This document shows positions 1 to 8,040 of a DNA stretch of 15,296 bases, one piece after another. Origin of the DNA: Chrysochromulina parva (lineage: Eukaryota > Haptophyta > Prymnesiales > Chrysochromulinaceae). Positions within the stretch are counted from its first letter, which is position 1. The number at the start of each line of letters is the position of its first letter. Under the pieces are notes generated by a model. That model did not search any database. It saw nothing but the letters and a program-made list of their open reading frames with translations, and was not told the DNA's origin. Both the position numbers and the translations under genes were made by a program. Location of the stretch: NCBI GenBank assembly GCA_002887195.1, contig PJAB01001335.1, forward strand, positions 1 through 15,296, read 5' to 3'.

Positions 1-2656
1 GAGTTTCCCGCTCGAGCCCTCGATCACGGCGGAGCAGGAGGTTGCTCTCGCGACGGCGGCGCTCGCGCGGCACACCAAGCTGTGCGAGGCGCTGTGCACC
101 GGCCTCGACAAGGCGCTCGAGAGCAAGAAGGAGGTGCCAATGGGCGGCGCGCAGGCGCGCGTGCTGCTCGCCGATGGCTCGCTCGTGCTCCTCGAGCTCA
201 AGGAGGTGAACCGGACGGTGTGGGAGCAGACGGCGGCGCTCAAGGCGCGCTCGGCGGCGGCCAACCAGGAGGTCGACGTCGCCGACCTCAAGCTCCAGAA
301 CCTGCAGTACGAGAAGAATTACTTCTTGCGCGAGATCCGCCTTGCGCGCGACCTCCCGCCCGAGAAGCCGATCGACCTGCTGAGCCGCGAGGCCTTTGAG
401 GCGGCGGCGCCTCCCGAGCTCAAGGGCCGGCGCGAGCAGGACGACCCGCATGCCTATCATCTCGCCCGCCTCGAGCTCGAGCTGCAGCAGCGCAGCGCTC
501 TGTGCGAGCGACGCGACATGCTCCAGCAGGAGAAGGCAGCCCTCGAGGCGAGCCTCGCGGGGCGGCGGGCGTTCCTCGAGGGCATGCAGGGCGAGCTTGC
601 CTCGATCACGCGCATCGCGCGCCCGCTCCAGGACCTGTTGCGCCAACGCCTCACCACTCGATGGATCGAGTCGCGTCAGCTCGAGCTGTTGCCGCCGCCG
701 CTGCGTCGCTTATTCGAGCGGGCCGTCGCGCATCGCGAGACGGCGAGGCCCGATCTCGTCGTGACCGTCGTGGGAGATCTCGAGCTCGCCGCCCAAATTA
801 GGACGGGAGATCTCGAGCTCAAAGCCGCCTTTGCGCCCAGCGCCGTGGCGGGCGTCACCGGCGCCGACGCGCCCCAGGGGCCCGCAGGCGCCGTCGTGGG
901 CGTCGGCGAGGGCGGTGCGAACGGCGGCGGCGCTCACGGCGGCGCTCACGGCGGCGCTCCGAATGGCATGCGCCGGGCATCGACGCACGCGGCGTCGCCA
1001 CAGCTCAAGCGGCAGCGGACGGTGGATGCGGGCGGTGACGAGGGCGGTGGCGGCGGAGGGGGCGGCGGGGGCGGCGGAGGCGGGCGAGGTGCGTCCGATG
1101 GTGCTCGCCACGGCGCTGGCGCCTCTGAGGGCGCGGAGGGCGCGGGCGCGGACGCCGACGCAGAAGCAGACGCAGACGCTTTCGACACGGACGAGACGAC
1201 TCAGCTGCATCCGCTTCGGGTTCGACTGCATCTGCCACTCCCACCGCCTGTCACGGCGCCCACCACGGCGCCCACCACGGCGCCCACCACCCCGCGCGCC
1301 ACCACCCCGCGCGCCACCAGCAGCGCGGCGGTAGCGCGCGTCCTGCAGCTTGAGGTCTGCTGCGTGCCGTCCTATGGGCTGCTCGCGGTGACGGTCCTGC
1401 GTGACCCGTCGGCGGCTTCGTCAGTCTCGGCTCAGGGGTTCGCCCAGGACGGCGCCGACGCGGGCGAAACCGCCGAGAGCGCTCAGATGAGCGCCGCCGT
1501 CCTGGGCGCGAACACGTTGGCGTTTGCCAATCTGTGGGGTCTCGCGGACACGGGGGAGGTGCTTCCTTCCTTTGAGCCGCCAACGGGCGGCGCAGCGCCG
1601 CCGCTCACGCCGAGTGCGGCCAAGGACTTGTTGCTCATGCTGCGCCCGGCAGTGCCGTATGAATGGATCCAGGGGCTCGGCCGCCCAGCCGCCGCCATCC
1701 CCAACGGCCGCCCCAACGGCCCGAGCGGCGGCAGCAGCAGCGGCGGCGCCGTTTGTGCGCACGACGCGTCGCCCGACATCTTTAGCAGCTTGGCAGGCGC
1801 CCTTGAGAGCCGTGTCTTCGCGGCAGACGCTCTCGCGCTCCAGCTCGCCAATCTCGCCAATCTCGATCCGAGCTTGCCTCCATCGCTTGTCGTGCCGTTG
1901 CCCTCGCCGCCGCTGCCGCCGCTCTCACGCCTGGTGGAATGGAGAAGTCTCGAGCCGGAGGAGGTGCCTCTGGTGGGCTTTCCGTCGCTGCCTGCGTGGC
2001 GCCTGCACCGCAGCCGCCTCTTCTATGCCCAGGTGCGTGCCCATCCCCCCTCTCTCTCCCTCCCCCCTCTGTCCTCGCCCCTTCAGAGTGCCCTCCTTAT
2101 TTGGTCTGAGTGTCCTCCTTATTTGGTCTGAGTGCCCTCCTTATTTGGTCTGAGTGCCCTCCTTTTTTGGTCTCAGGTCCGCCGCGAGGCCGCGGCGCTC
2201 GGCTTATACATACGGCTCCTTGCCGACTTCCCGCGCTCGACCGTCCACGTGACCCTGGAATGGGCTCACCCGCCCCCCGCGACGCAACGGGGGGGCCGCG
2301 GACCCCCCGCTGCCCTCCGTGCGATGGCGCACCCAGCGGCCCTGCTCGCCGTCGCACAGGCAAAGACCCAAATTAGGGAGCCAGCACTCGTCCAGATGGA
2401 GGCCGAGCTCAATGCACCTGCCGACCCGCCGGCGGCGCTCTGCCAACACGGCGGCAGCTTCGCCCTCAGCCTGACGGTCCAGCGAGCAGTCTCGCTTCTA
2501 GACGTGTATCTGGAGACGGAGGGGCAAGGCGGCGGCGCGACTGCCATTCGTGGCACCCTTTGCTCACGTCGCGTGCGCGGGCGTGACCGGCGCCGACCCT
2601 TCGTCTATGATCCGAGCTCGGGCCAGTTTGACCAGAGCACCTCGGTGGGCCGTTGA
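1..2656 (+). CDS. THOC5: THO complex subunit 5 (THOC5), 5' partial, two exons
   Basis: THOC5 is a subunit of the nuclear THO/TREX complex, which couples transcription to mRNA export. The reading frame is open from base 2, so the start codon lies upstream. Exon 1 ends at 2032, exon 2 is 2177-2656, joined in phase 0; about 836 residues are visible. Family blocks seen: LQNLQYEKNYFLREI (coiled coil, from 289), DPHAYHLARLELELQQR (about 446-496), VPYEWIQGLGRP (about 1651-1686), LFYAQ-VRREAAALGLYIRLL across the junction, QMEAELNA, and a C-terminal SLLDVYLETEG followed by RPFVYD. The human protein has 683 residues; the extra length is low-complexity insertion: a poly-Gly run (about 1041-1090), an Ala/Asp stretch (1140-1185) and TAPTTAPTT repeats (about 1255-1320). 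The C-terminus looks complete. What is family knowledge is the function; the assignment rests on several ordered blocks and is firm. Confidence 0.88.
772..820 (+). repeat. 33-bp spaced direct duplication inside THOC5 exon 1
   Basis: GGGAGATCTCGAGCTC occurs at 772-787 and again at 805-820, a shift of 33 bp or 11 codons. It encodes GDLEL twice in frame. The repeated word contains nested palindromes (GAGATCTC, GAGCTC). Confidence 0.8.
2033..2176 (+). other. THOC5 intron, 144 nt, phase 0, GT-AG
   Basis: The donor is CAG|GTGCGTGCC and the acceptor is GGTCTCAG|GTCCGC. Splicing joins LFYAQ to VRREAAALG, restoring the THOC5 family alignment. The length is a multiple of three but the retained intron meets an in-frame TGA at 2129-2131, so retention truncates the protein. 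The 5' half is C/T-rich and the 3' half is four copies of a 22-nt unit. Confidence 0.85.
2088..2175 (+). repeat. 22-nt tandem repeat, 4 copies, at the 3' end of the THOC5 intron
   Basis: Units lie at 2088-2109, 2110-2131, 2132-2153 and 2154-2175. Each starts GTGCCCTCC (GTGTCCTCC in the second), continues with T-rich sequence and ends TTTGGTCTGA, or TTTGGTCTCA in the last. With the G that follows, each unit boundary reads TCTGAG or TCTCAG, so every unit carries a pyrimidine-rich tract and an AG. Only the last has the consensus CAG. Confidence 0.95.
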
Positions 2657-3321
2657 GGGACCGTTGAGATTAATTGAGAGAGAGGAGAGAGACACCGGGC
2701 AGTGGCCCTTGGCAGTCTGAGCGGACCGGCGCGTGTCGACGGCGCGTGGCTGTGGGGGGTACATCTACATGTGCAGGTGGGAGCGCAGCGGAACCGCCGA
2801 GTAGAGCCGCACCCGGCGCAGCGCGCCGCACCGGGCTCTGCCTCCGTGCAGCCCCGCCACTATGTCCTCTGGAGCGCTCTCCGTTGGGTCTCGGCGTCTC
2901 GCGCCCCGCCCGTCTCGCGCGCGCGCTCGACGTCGAGCGCGTCGCTTGGCCGCGTGGCGAAGCCCAGCCCTGCCCGGGCTGCGGCCTGCGCGGGCGTACC
3001 GTTCTTGCGCGCGAACCGCCGTGCGACCCCGGTTAACGTGTATAACGACCCGACAAGGACCCGCGAGCGGGGCGGAACGGAAGTTCGAGCGTCCGTCGGT
3101 CCGTATATCATGTCAGTTATGAAAAATATGTATCAAAAGTCTCGTGCAACAATAATAGGGCAGGCGCGCGCGCGGGCGGCCGAATGTATGCTCATTCGGC
3201 TCGGTCAGGTCCGCGACCCGCGTCGCACCTCCGATCACCAAATGTCAGGTTGTCTGCCGTATGCTGGCTGGCTCGCCACGCCGCCCTCTCTGCAGCACCT
3301 CGCCGTAGCTTGGTGATATGC
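2657..3321. other. Convergent intergenic region, no supported gene
   Basis: This lies between the stops of THOC5 (+) and the plastid-targeted gene (-). It is very GC-rich from 2730 to 3010 and more A/T-rich from 3030 to 3165. An open frame runs 2702-3316, but its translation is Arg/Ala/Ser-rich with no recognisable domain, as expected by chance in GC-rich DNA. It should hold the 3' untranslated regions of both genes. Confidence 0.6.
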
Positions 3322-4086
3322 TCAGAAGCCCTGCTTCGAGCTCGGTGTGCCGAAGGCGTTGAAGCCGGGGATGCCAACGATGCGCTTGCTCTTGTCGAGC
3401 TTCTTGCCAAGCATCTTGTCCTTCGGCTTGATCGTGCGCGCGGACACCTCATCAGAGCCCTTAGGGTAGCTGCGCGCGCCCGACGGGTCGTTCGAGATGG
3501 TCGGGAAGCCCGCCGCGAGCGGGTCAGACAAGACGCCCTTCATCGAATCCAGCCAGCTGCTGAGGACTGCAACGGCAAGCGGCGAGCGGCGGCGCGAAAC
3601 ACACGTTGCACACGAGACAGCACGAGTCAGCGAGACGTCGAGTAGGTGGCCCACGGATGCAGCTGTGCAGATTATGCACGCGCACGCGCCAGGCATCAGC
3701 CAGCGCCAGCCAGCACCCACAAGCAGCCAGCGATGCACGGAGGCCGCCATTGCCACCATCGAGAGCCATCGCAGCACGCACGCACCCTCGACTGGGTTGG
3801 AGAAGACATCCGGTGTGAAGTAGCCGTCCTCTGCAAGCGAGGGGCGCTGGTTCATGTTGTACGACGAGCCAGCATTCTTGTCGAGGTAAGTTGCCCAGCC
3901 CACCTCCGACAAAAAGACATTCTCAGCGCCCTCCTCCTCGAGCTCGCCGGCAAGTGCCTTCTCCAGGATGGTCTCGTCCATGGATGGGCAGCTCGCACGC
4001 GTCGCAGCAGCGCACGAGCGCGGCACGGACGCCGGCACCACGAAGGCACTCGCGCTGGCGGCGAAGCAGATTGCGACCTTCAGCAT
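3322..4086 (-). CDS. Plastid-targeted protein of unknown function, two exons, 181 aa
   Basis: The start ATG is at 4086-4084. The N-terminus MLKVAICFAASASAFVVP is a short hydrophobic signal peptide followed by the ASA-F motif that marks signal-to-transit cleavage in complex red plastids of haptophytes, diatoms and cryptophytes. Exon 1 is 4086-3786 and exon 2 is 3566-3322; both junctions are phase 1 and join ...FSNPVE to VLSSWLDSMKG. After the presequence come an acidic stretch (MDETILEKALAGELEEEGAE), GWATYLDKN, RPSLAEDGYFTPDVF, then a Pro/Gly/Lys-rich C-terminus (RIVGIPGFNAFGTPSSKQGF). I see no transmembrane segment in the mature part. I do not recognise the family. A role at the thylakoid, for example as a photosystem or antenna accessory protein, is only a guess. 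The gene is divergent from the mL59/mL64-like gene, 155 bp away. Confidence 0.75.
   Translation of the reverse strand: MLKVAICFAASASAFVVPASVPRSCAAATRASCPSMDETILEKALAGELEEEGAENVFLSEVGWATYLDKNAGSSYNMNQRPSLAEDGYFTPDVFSNPVEGACVLRWLSMVAMAASVHRWLLVGAGWRWLMPGACACIICTAASVGHLLDVSLTRAVSCATCVSRRRSPLAVAVLSSWLDSMKGVLSDPLAAGFPTISNDPSGARSYPKGSDEVSARTIKPKDKMLGKKLDKSKRIVGIPGFNAFGTPSSKQGF
3567..3785 (-). other. Intron of the plastid-targeted gene, 219 nt, phase 1, GT-AG
   Basis: The donor on the sense strand is GTCGAGG|GTGCGTGCG, nearly the same as the THOC5 donor. The acceptor is GCCGTTGCAG|TCCTCAG. The length is a multiple of three and it has no stop in the host frame, so retention would insert 73 residues rather than truncate. 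The inserted residues would be Trp-, Ala- and Cys-rich and unlike the flanking protein, which supports reading this as intron. Confidence 0.75.
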
Positions 4087-4241
4087 CTTTCAGCGCTGGC
4101 AGATCTCTGCAGATTCATGCCTAAGTGGCCAAAGTTGTGATTCGCGCCCCGCCTTGGGACACTCACGGTCCCTTTGAGTTGCTTTCCGTCGTGTCATAAA
4201 CAAGCGGCATTTCGGCTCTTTTCGTCATCTTCGCGTGTCGA
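4087..4241. promoter_or_regulatory. Bidirectional intergenic promoter region
   Basis: These 155 bp separate the divergent starts of the plastid-targeted gene (-) and the mitoribosomal-like gene (+), so both 5' untranslated regions and core promoters must fit here unless an upstream non-coding exon exists. I see no convincing TATA box on either strand. The arrangement would allow co-expression of a plastid and a mitochondrial protein, but this is inference. Confidence 0.5.
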
Positions 4242-4706
4242 ATGCTTCCTGCGCATCGACTTCTGAGCAGCCTGCGCTCGGGCGCGGGCGCGCTTTCGAG
4301 CGCAGCCTCGGCCTCCCTCTTCGCGTCGCCCGCGCGCCTCTTTGCCCGCAGCATGGGTCTCTGGTCGAGCAACGCCGTCAAGCACTGGGTCGGCGAGCAG
4401 GCGATCGCTCAGCCGACGACGTGGCGGCCATACTGGTACAACGGGCGGTGGCGGGCACCCGAGCTCTCGCGGCGGCTGCAGTCGCTCCGCGTCAAGGAGG
4501 CCATCCGGCGCGGCGAGCTCAAGCTCGAGCCGACGATCATGGTGCCGCCACCGAAGTTCAAGGGGCACAAGCGTGACAAGATGAAGCCGGTGGCGCGAGA
4601 GAGCATCGCGGCCAAGATGGAGGAGATGCCAAAGCTCATTGCCGAGTACCGGCAGGCAGCGCGAGAGCGCAGGCAGAAGCTGCGTGGGGACTCGAGGTTT
4701 AAGTGA
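4242..4706 (+). CDS. Putative mitochondrial ribosomal large-subunit protein, mL59/mL64-like
   Basis: A 154-residue single-exon protein. The first 40 residues (MLPAHRLLSSLRSGAGALSS onward) are rich in Arg, Ser, Ala and Leu with no acidic residue, typical of a mitochondrial presequence. The core reads WRPYWYNGRWRAPELSRR, then SLRVKEAIRRGEL, then KFKGHKRDKMKP, and ends with a basic helix around KMEEMPKLIAEYRQAARERR. The blocks 'SLRVK' and 'MPxxIxxYRQ' resemble those of the mL59/mL64 (CRIF1/GADD45GIP1) family, in which a long helix binds the ribosome periphery. Length fits a compact member. The start is the first ATG in a frame that begins just after the divergent promoter. Similarity was judged from remembered family features, so an unrelated basic mitochondrial protein remains possible. 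Confidence 0.6.
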   Translation: MLPAHRLLSSLRSGAGALSSAASASLFASPARLFARSMGLWSSNAVKHWVGEQAIAQPTTWRPYWYNGRWRAPELSRRLQSLRVKEAIRRGELKLEPTIMVPPPKFKGHKRDKMKPVARESIAAKMEEMPKLIAEYRQAARERRQKLRGDSRFK

Positions 4707-5181
4707 GCAGGGGCAACATATAAGGTGTGTCACGGAATCGTCGAATGGCGTGTGACGTATCGGTCGCCGCTCGGTCCGAGCCGGACCGTACGGTCCGTTT
4801 TTACGAATTTTTATACGATACACAGGTCACACTGCACGATAGTCCTGGGCTGTAAATCTATTTCTCTTAGAAAGGAGGGCATCTATATTTCTGTAAAGCA
4901 CGACGCGACTGCCCTGTCGCCTGTGCAGCCGGGTGTGCGTGTGCTGCCCGGCGCCGCCACACCCCTCCCCTTCGCTGCGTCGCGCTCGTTCCTTTTAATG
5001 AGGGTACAAAATTCGGCTCCTGCAATAAGCGAAATTCGCTACGTCCACCTATAGTCCCCGTATGCGCGCGTGGCGCGGAGCGTCCGATTGAGCGCTCTGT
5101 CCGGCGCGCGCGAAACGCCGCCGCGCGCTCGTATCCTCGGCCTACTCGCGTGGCAGAGCGCGGCCGACGAGCGGCGACAGA
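4707..5181. other. Intergenic region between two + genes
   Basis: These 475 bp hold the 3' untranslated region of the mitoribosomal-like gene and the promoter of the PC-esterase gene. The region is less GC-rich than its neighbours from 4795 to 4900. It contains the nested palindrome at 4772-4797 and a small inverted repeat AGCGA-AAT-TCGCT near 5028-5041. No reading frame here has coding character. Confidence 0.55.
4772..4802. repeat. Nested palindrome CGGTCCG / CGGACCG followed by five T
   Basis: CGGTCCG (4772-4778) is followed by a 3-nt loop and its reverse complement CGGACCG (4782-4788). The second arm also begins a perfect 16-bp palindrome, CGGACCGTACGGTCCG (4782-4797), followed by TTTTT (4798-4802). 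The middle arm can therefore pair to either side, giving two mutually exclusive hairpins. Confidence 0.9.
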
Positions 5182-6363
5182 ATGCCGCGCCATGCACGTG
5201 CGAGCCAGACTCATGAGGCGTGCGCTGCGGCTCACAGCTGGAACAGTAGACGACGGAATGCTTCCTCGGTTCGCCTCGCGAACATCTGCCTCAGCCACGG
5301 GCACGGCAAGTGGCAGCCTCTGCCACGTGATCAAGAGGCAACGGAGCCCTACTTGCTCGATCCCAGGCTGCAGCTAGTTCTGAAGCGCGAGCCACGCCAT
5401 TGGTGGGGCATTTGCGACGTCGATCTGATTCGAAATGCAACTAACGGCGACATCTCAGAGCGGCCGCCAAGACCTGCCGTTTTGCACGAGTGGGAGCCGG
5501 ATGGTGAAGGTTGTGCTAGTTTGCGCAAAGAACGCGCGGCGCTGCCAACGCTGGGAGCTCTTGCGTGCAGCTTTTGCAAACGCCACGCCGGCGAGAACAT
5601 ATTGTTCGTGGGCGACTCCGTGCAGGGCGAGCTCTTTCTCGCGTTTGCATCGGTGCTCGGCATCATGAGTCCACCACGTGTCGATGCGGGCAACAGCGAG
5701 TGCCGTCGGGTTGCTCCACGAGGCAGCGGATCAGCTGAACTTGATGTGAGCATCGACACGTGCGCCGAGGGCACGCGCGCGGTCACACTCCGATTCATCC
5801 GCAATGAGTTGCTCTTGCTAGATGGGGAGCTGAATGCACGCAGGCGTCACCCCGACCGGCGGCTCGGCGCACCGGCATTGATGCTGTGCGAGTGGCGATC
5901 GGCGGCCCAATGGGCCGATCGCCTAGTGCTCAACCGCGGGTACCATTCGCTCAGCGATCCAAACGAGATGAGCGAGCTCGGTGAGCTCAATGCGACGATG
6001 GCCGAGCTTTCGGCGCTCGCATCCACCTCGTCGGAACGTGCCTGGTCGTCGCGCGTCGTGTATCGAGGAACGCACGCGAGTTTTCGTGCGTGTCACTCGA
6101 GACCAGATCCGGAGGTGCAATCGTGGGACGACGTCGCCGCGTTGATGCGCTCACGTAGCAACGCGCAATACAACTGGCGACGCATCGAGCAACGGGCGAG
6201 CCAGACACGAGCGATGCTCGAGCACCTGGGCGTGCCGTACATGGACACGTACGTGGCCAGCGCGCTACGGCCTGGCGGGCGGATGCCCAATTCGTGCAAC
6301 CATTTCTGCTTGCCTGGGCCGATCGACGACTGGGTGCGCCTGCTCATAGCACGCTGGACGTAA
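5182..6363 (+). CDS. PC-esterase / trichome-birefringence-like SGNH protein
   Basis: A 393-residue protein of the PC-esterase (GDSL/SGNH-like) superfamily, whose plant members O-acetylate cell-wall polysaccharides in the Golgi and whose animal relatives modify glycans. Seen in order: HEWEPDGEGC (102-111, like the Trp/Gly/Cys block before the catalytic domain), the GDS nucleophile block ILFVGDSVQGELF (140-152, Ser146), VLNRGYH (249-255), a VYRGTHASFRACHSRP block (293-308), and the C-terminal block SCNHFCLPGPIDDW (371-384) with His374. In the usual DxxH motif the first position is Asp; here it is Ser371. ATG 5182 is the first in frame after a stop at 5089-5091. No N-terminal membrane anchor or signal peptide is visible, so an upstream exon may be missing. 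Acceptor or donor substrate cannot be told from the sequence. Confidence 0.75.
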   Translation: MPRHARASQTHEACAAAHSWNSRRRNASSVRLANICLSHGHGKWQPLPRDQEATEPYLLDPRLQLVLKREPRHWWGICDVDLIRNATNGDISERPPRPAVLHEWEPDGEGCASLRKERAALPTLGALACSFCKRHAGENILFVGDSVQGELFLAFASVLGIMSPPRVDAGNSECRRVAPRGSGSAELDVSIDTCAEGTRAVTLRFIRNELLLLDGELNARRRHPDRRLGAPALMLCEWRSAAQWADRLVLNRGYHSLSDPNEMSELGELNATMAELSALASTSSERAWSSRVVYRGTHASFRACHSRPDPEVQSWDDVAALMRSRSNAQYNWRRIEQRASQTRAMLEHLGVPYMDTYVASALRPGGRMPNSCNHFCLPGPIDDWVRLLIARWT

Positions 6364-6364
6364 G

Positions 6365-6926
6365 TCAAAAGTGTAGCTCAGGGCGCTCGAAACGCCGATA
6401 AATGAGTTTCAACTCTGAGAATGTACGCTCAACAAAACTATAGTCCACTTCGTCACCGCGGGAATACTCGTGCGGCGCCATTGACGAGGCCGGGTACCCG
6501 TGCGGCAGCCAAAACGGAGAGTGGCCGCATGGGCGCGAGTCGCTCGAAACGAGCGGGAGGTCCATCGGAACTCCATCCCGTATCCTGGAGCTGGCGCGCA
6601 ATTGGTGGAATACTGTCCATGCCCAGCATATCCCAATGGTGCGAGAGCGGTGTTAGGCACAACACAACCAGCGATCGCTCTCCACGGTGCACTCGCACAG
6701 CAGCGGAAAGGTCGCCGCTGACGGCTCGACTCAAGCGCGTGGCTATCGACGGTGGTTGACAAGCCATCGCTCTTGGGATCTGTTGCGGGTCGAACGTTGT
6801 TTTGCAGAGCGATAGCACGAGAGCCACGAGGGTGGCGAGGCGCCTGATCGCAGCCGCGACCACTTTCATCCACAAAAAATCGCTCACATGTGAAAACATC
6901 ACTGTGAAAACAAGAAAAAACTGCAA
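6365..6926 (-). pseudogene. Possible frame-disrupted ORF or extra exons, unidentified
   Basis: On the minus strand a frame from 6926 contains MKVVAAAIRRLATLVALVLS (from 6869), which looks like a signal anchor, and stays open to 6453. A second, overlapping frame (6601 to 6365) carries coding-like sequence: DGVPMDLPLVSSD, DEVDYSFVERTFSELKLIYR. The two frames overlap near 6575-6600, and both could belong to one protein if an intron or a frameshift lies there. The end is one base from the stop of the PC-esterase gene on the other strand. I do not recognise a family. It may instead be a 3' untranslated region or random open frame. Confidence 0.25.
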
Positions 6927-6959
6927 ATGAAAAAGATGTACGAACTCGTGCTGACAACT

Positions 6960-7877
6960 TCAATTACAGAAGGTGAGCCCCGCAGTCCTCTCCATGAGCA
7001 GTGTGGGAATGTTGGAGATGACCGAGCGCATTCCAGCCGCATGCAGCGCACGCAGCATTTTCTCGTCGTCGACGACCCAGGGCAGCCATCCGTGCATACG
7101 CTCGAAAAACGGCGCCGCGTGCGCCGACGTCAGCAAGCGCGCATTCGCGCACTTGGCCGAGGGGCCCAAAAAGGTGTACACTGCCGCATCCTCAGCAGTG
7201 AGCTGCGTAGAGCAGTCGACCTCGTCGCCTGCGCGCGGGGCGCCAATGTCGTAGATCGGCTTGCCGAAGAGCACGGGCGGGCGATGCCCTCGATGTTTGA
7301 GATCCTCCCGATGCATGAGCCTCGCGTGGTGGTGGGCGCGCTCGGGCACCCACAGCCACACGCTGCGCTGCAGCCGGCGGCGGACCACCTCCGCGTGCAA
7401 CCAGGAGAGCGCGTCGATAAAACCCGCGCCTCGCTCGACGCCCTTGAGGTCGAGAGCGAGAGTCAGGTTCTCGCCCATACGGCTCGCGACGTCCAATAGC
7501 TCCGTGACGTGAAATCGATCCATCTCGTTGACGTCGCTCGGATGGCCAACGAGGATTGTACCGTCGCTCGTGAAGGTAAGGTCTAAGTCAAATGCACGCA
7601 CGCCGCCTTCGATGCCCGCTAGCAACATTGCCTCCGAACCCAGCCGTTTCTTCGGGGCAACACCGCGTCCTCGGTGCGAGAAGACTGTCGTGCAGCCGCT
7701 CCGCACCGCCTCGCGGCGTAGATCAGCGTCGTGGTGCAGAGCGGACGCGTGGCATAGCACAGCTAGCTGGCAGCACATGGCAACTACCATCGCGGCAAAG
7801 ATCAGCGCGTGCCCGAGCGTCAAAGGCGGCTTCATGTCGTACGCTTCGCGCCTGTGTCGGAGTTTCTTCGAGCGCAC
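6960..7877 (-). CDS. Glycerophosphodiester phosphodiesterase-like protein, membrane-anchored
   Basis: A 305-residue protein. GDPD enzymes are TIM-barrel phosphodiesterases that release glycerol 3-phosphate from deacylated phospholipids. Seen: a hydrophobic segment at about 22-44 (signal anchor or signal peptide), then FSHRGRG (66-72; His68, Arg69), GVRAFDLDLTFTSDGTILVGH (92-112), matching the 'ExD...DG..V.H' block with Asp97 in place of the usual Glu, then Asp99 and His112; NLTLALDLKG (137-146), a Lys-bearing barrel strand; and LPWVVDDEKMLRALHAAGMRSVISNIPTLL (265-294), the end of the barrel. Met15 is an alternative start. Conservative Glu-to-Asp replacement leaves activity uncertain. The stop is followed by T-rich sequence on the sense strand with two good 3' splice-site-like motifs, so a further downstream exon cannot be excluded. 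It is divergent from the small membrane-protein gene. Confidence 0.7.
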   Translation of the reverse strand: MRSKKLRHRREAYDMKPPLTLGHALIFAAMVVAMCCQLAVLCHASALHHDADLRREAVRSGCTTVFSHRGRGVAPKKRLGSEAMLLAGIEGGVRAFDLDLTFTSDGTILVGHPSDVNEMDRFHVTELLDVASRMGENLTLALDLKGVERGAGFIDALSWLHAEVVRRRLQRSVWLWVPERAHHHARLMHREDLKHRGHRPPVLFGKPIYDIGAPRAGDEVDCSTQLTAEDAAVYTFLGPSAKCANARLLTSAHAAPFFERMHGWLPWVVDDEKMLRALHAAGMRSVISNIPTLLMERTAGLTFCN

Positions 7878-8040
7878 CGATCAGCGCACCCCCGACAAGG
7901 GGCTCCCTGCCCCTTGCCCCCGAGCAACGCTCAGCCTGGACCGCCCGTCAATGCAATGACAAGAGCGTTGGTACCCTAAGCACTTTATCTACGTGTTTTT
8001 CCGTTTGTTTGTCGCGCGTGTTTTTTCGTGTGTTCACACC
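7878..8040. promoter_or_regulatory. Divergent intergenic region between the GDPD-like and membrane-protein genes
   Basis: About 160 bp separates the two divergent starts. It is T-rich on the + strand from 7981 to 8035 (runs of TTTTT around GTG), possibly a 5' untranslated leader of the + gene. I see no clear TATA box. Confidence 0.4.

Noticed and set aside
791..2380. Shared word CCCAAATTAGG in both THOC5 exons as an insertion footprint
   Set aside because: Only 11 bp is shared, both encode QIR in unrelated context, and chance cannot be excluded.
2702..3316. 204-codon open frame between THOC5 and the plastid gene
   Set aside because: Composition follows GC content, no motif or domain is visible, and it would lie in the THOC5 3' flank.
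4772..4802. Bacterial-type intrinsic terminator
   Set aside because: Hairpin plus T-run fits the shape, but the window is nuclear eukaryotic DNA with spliced genes.
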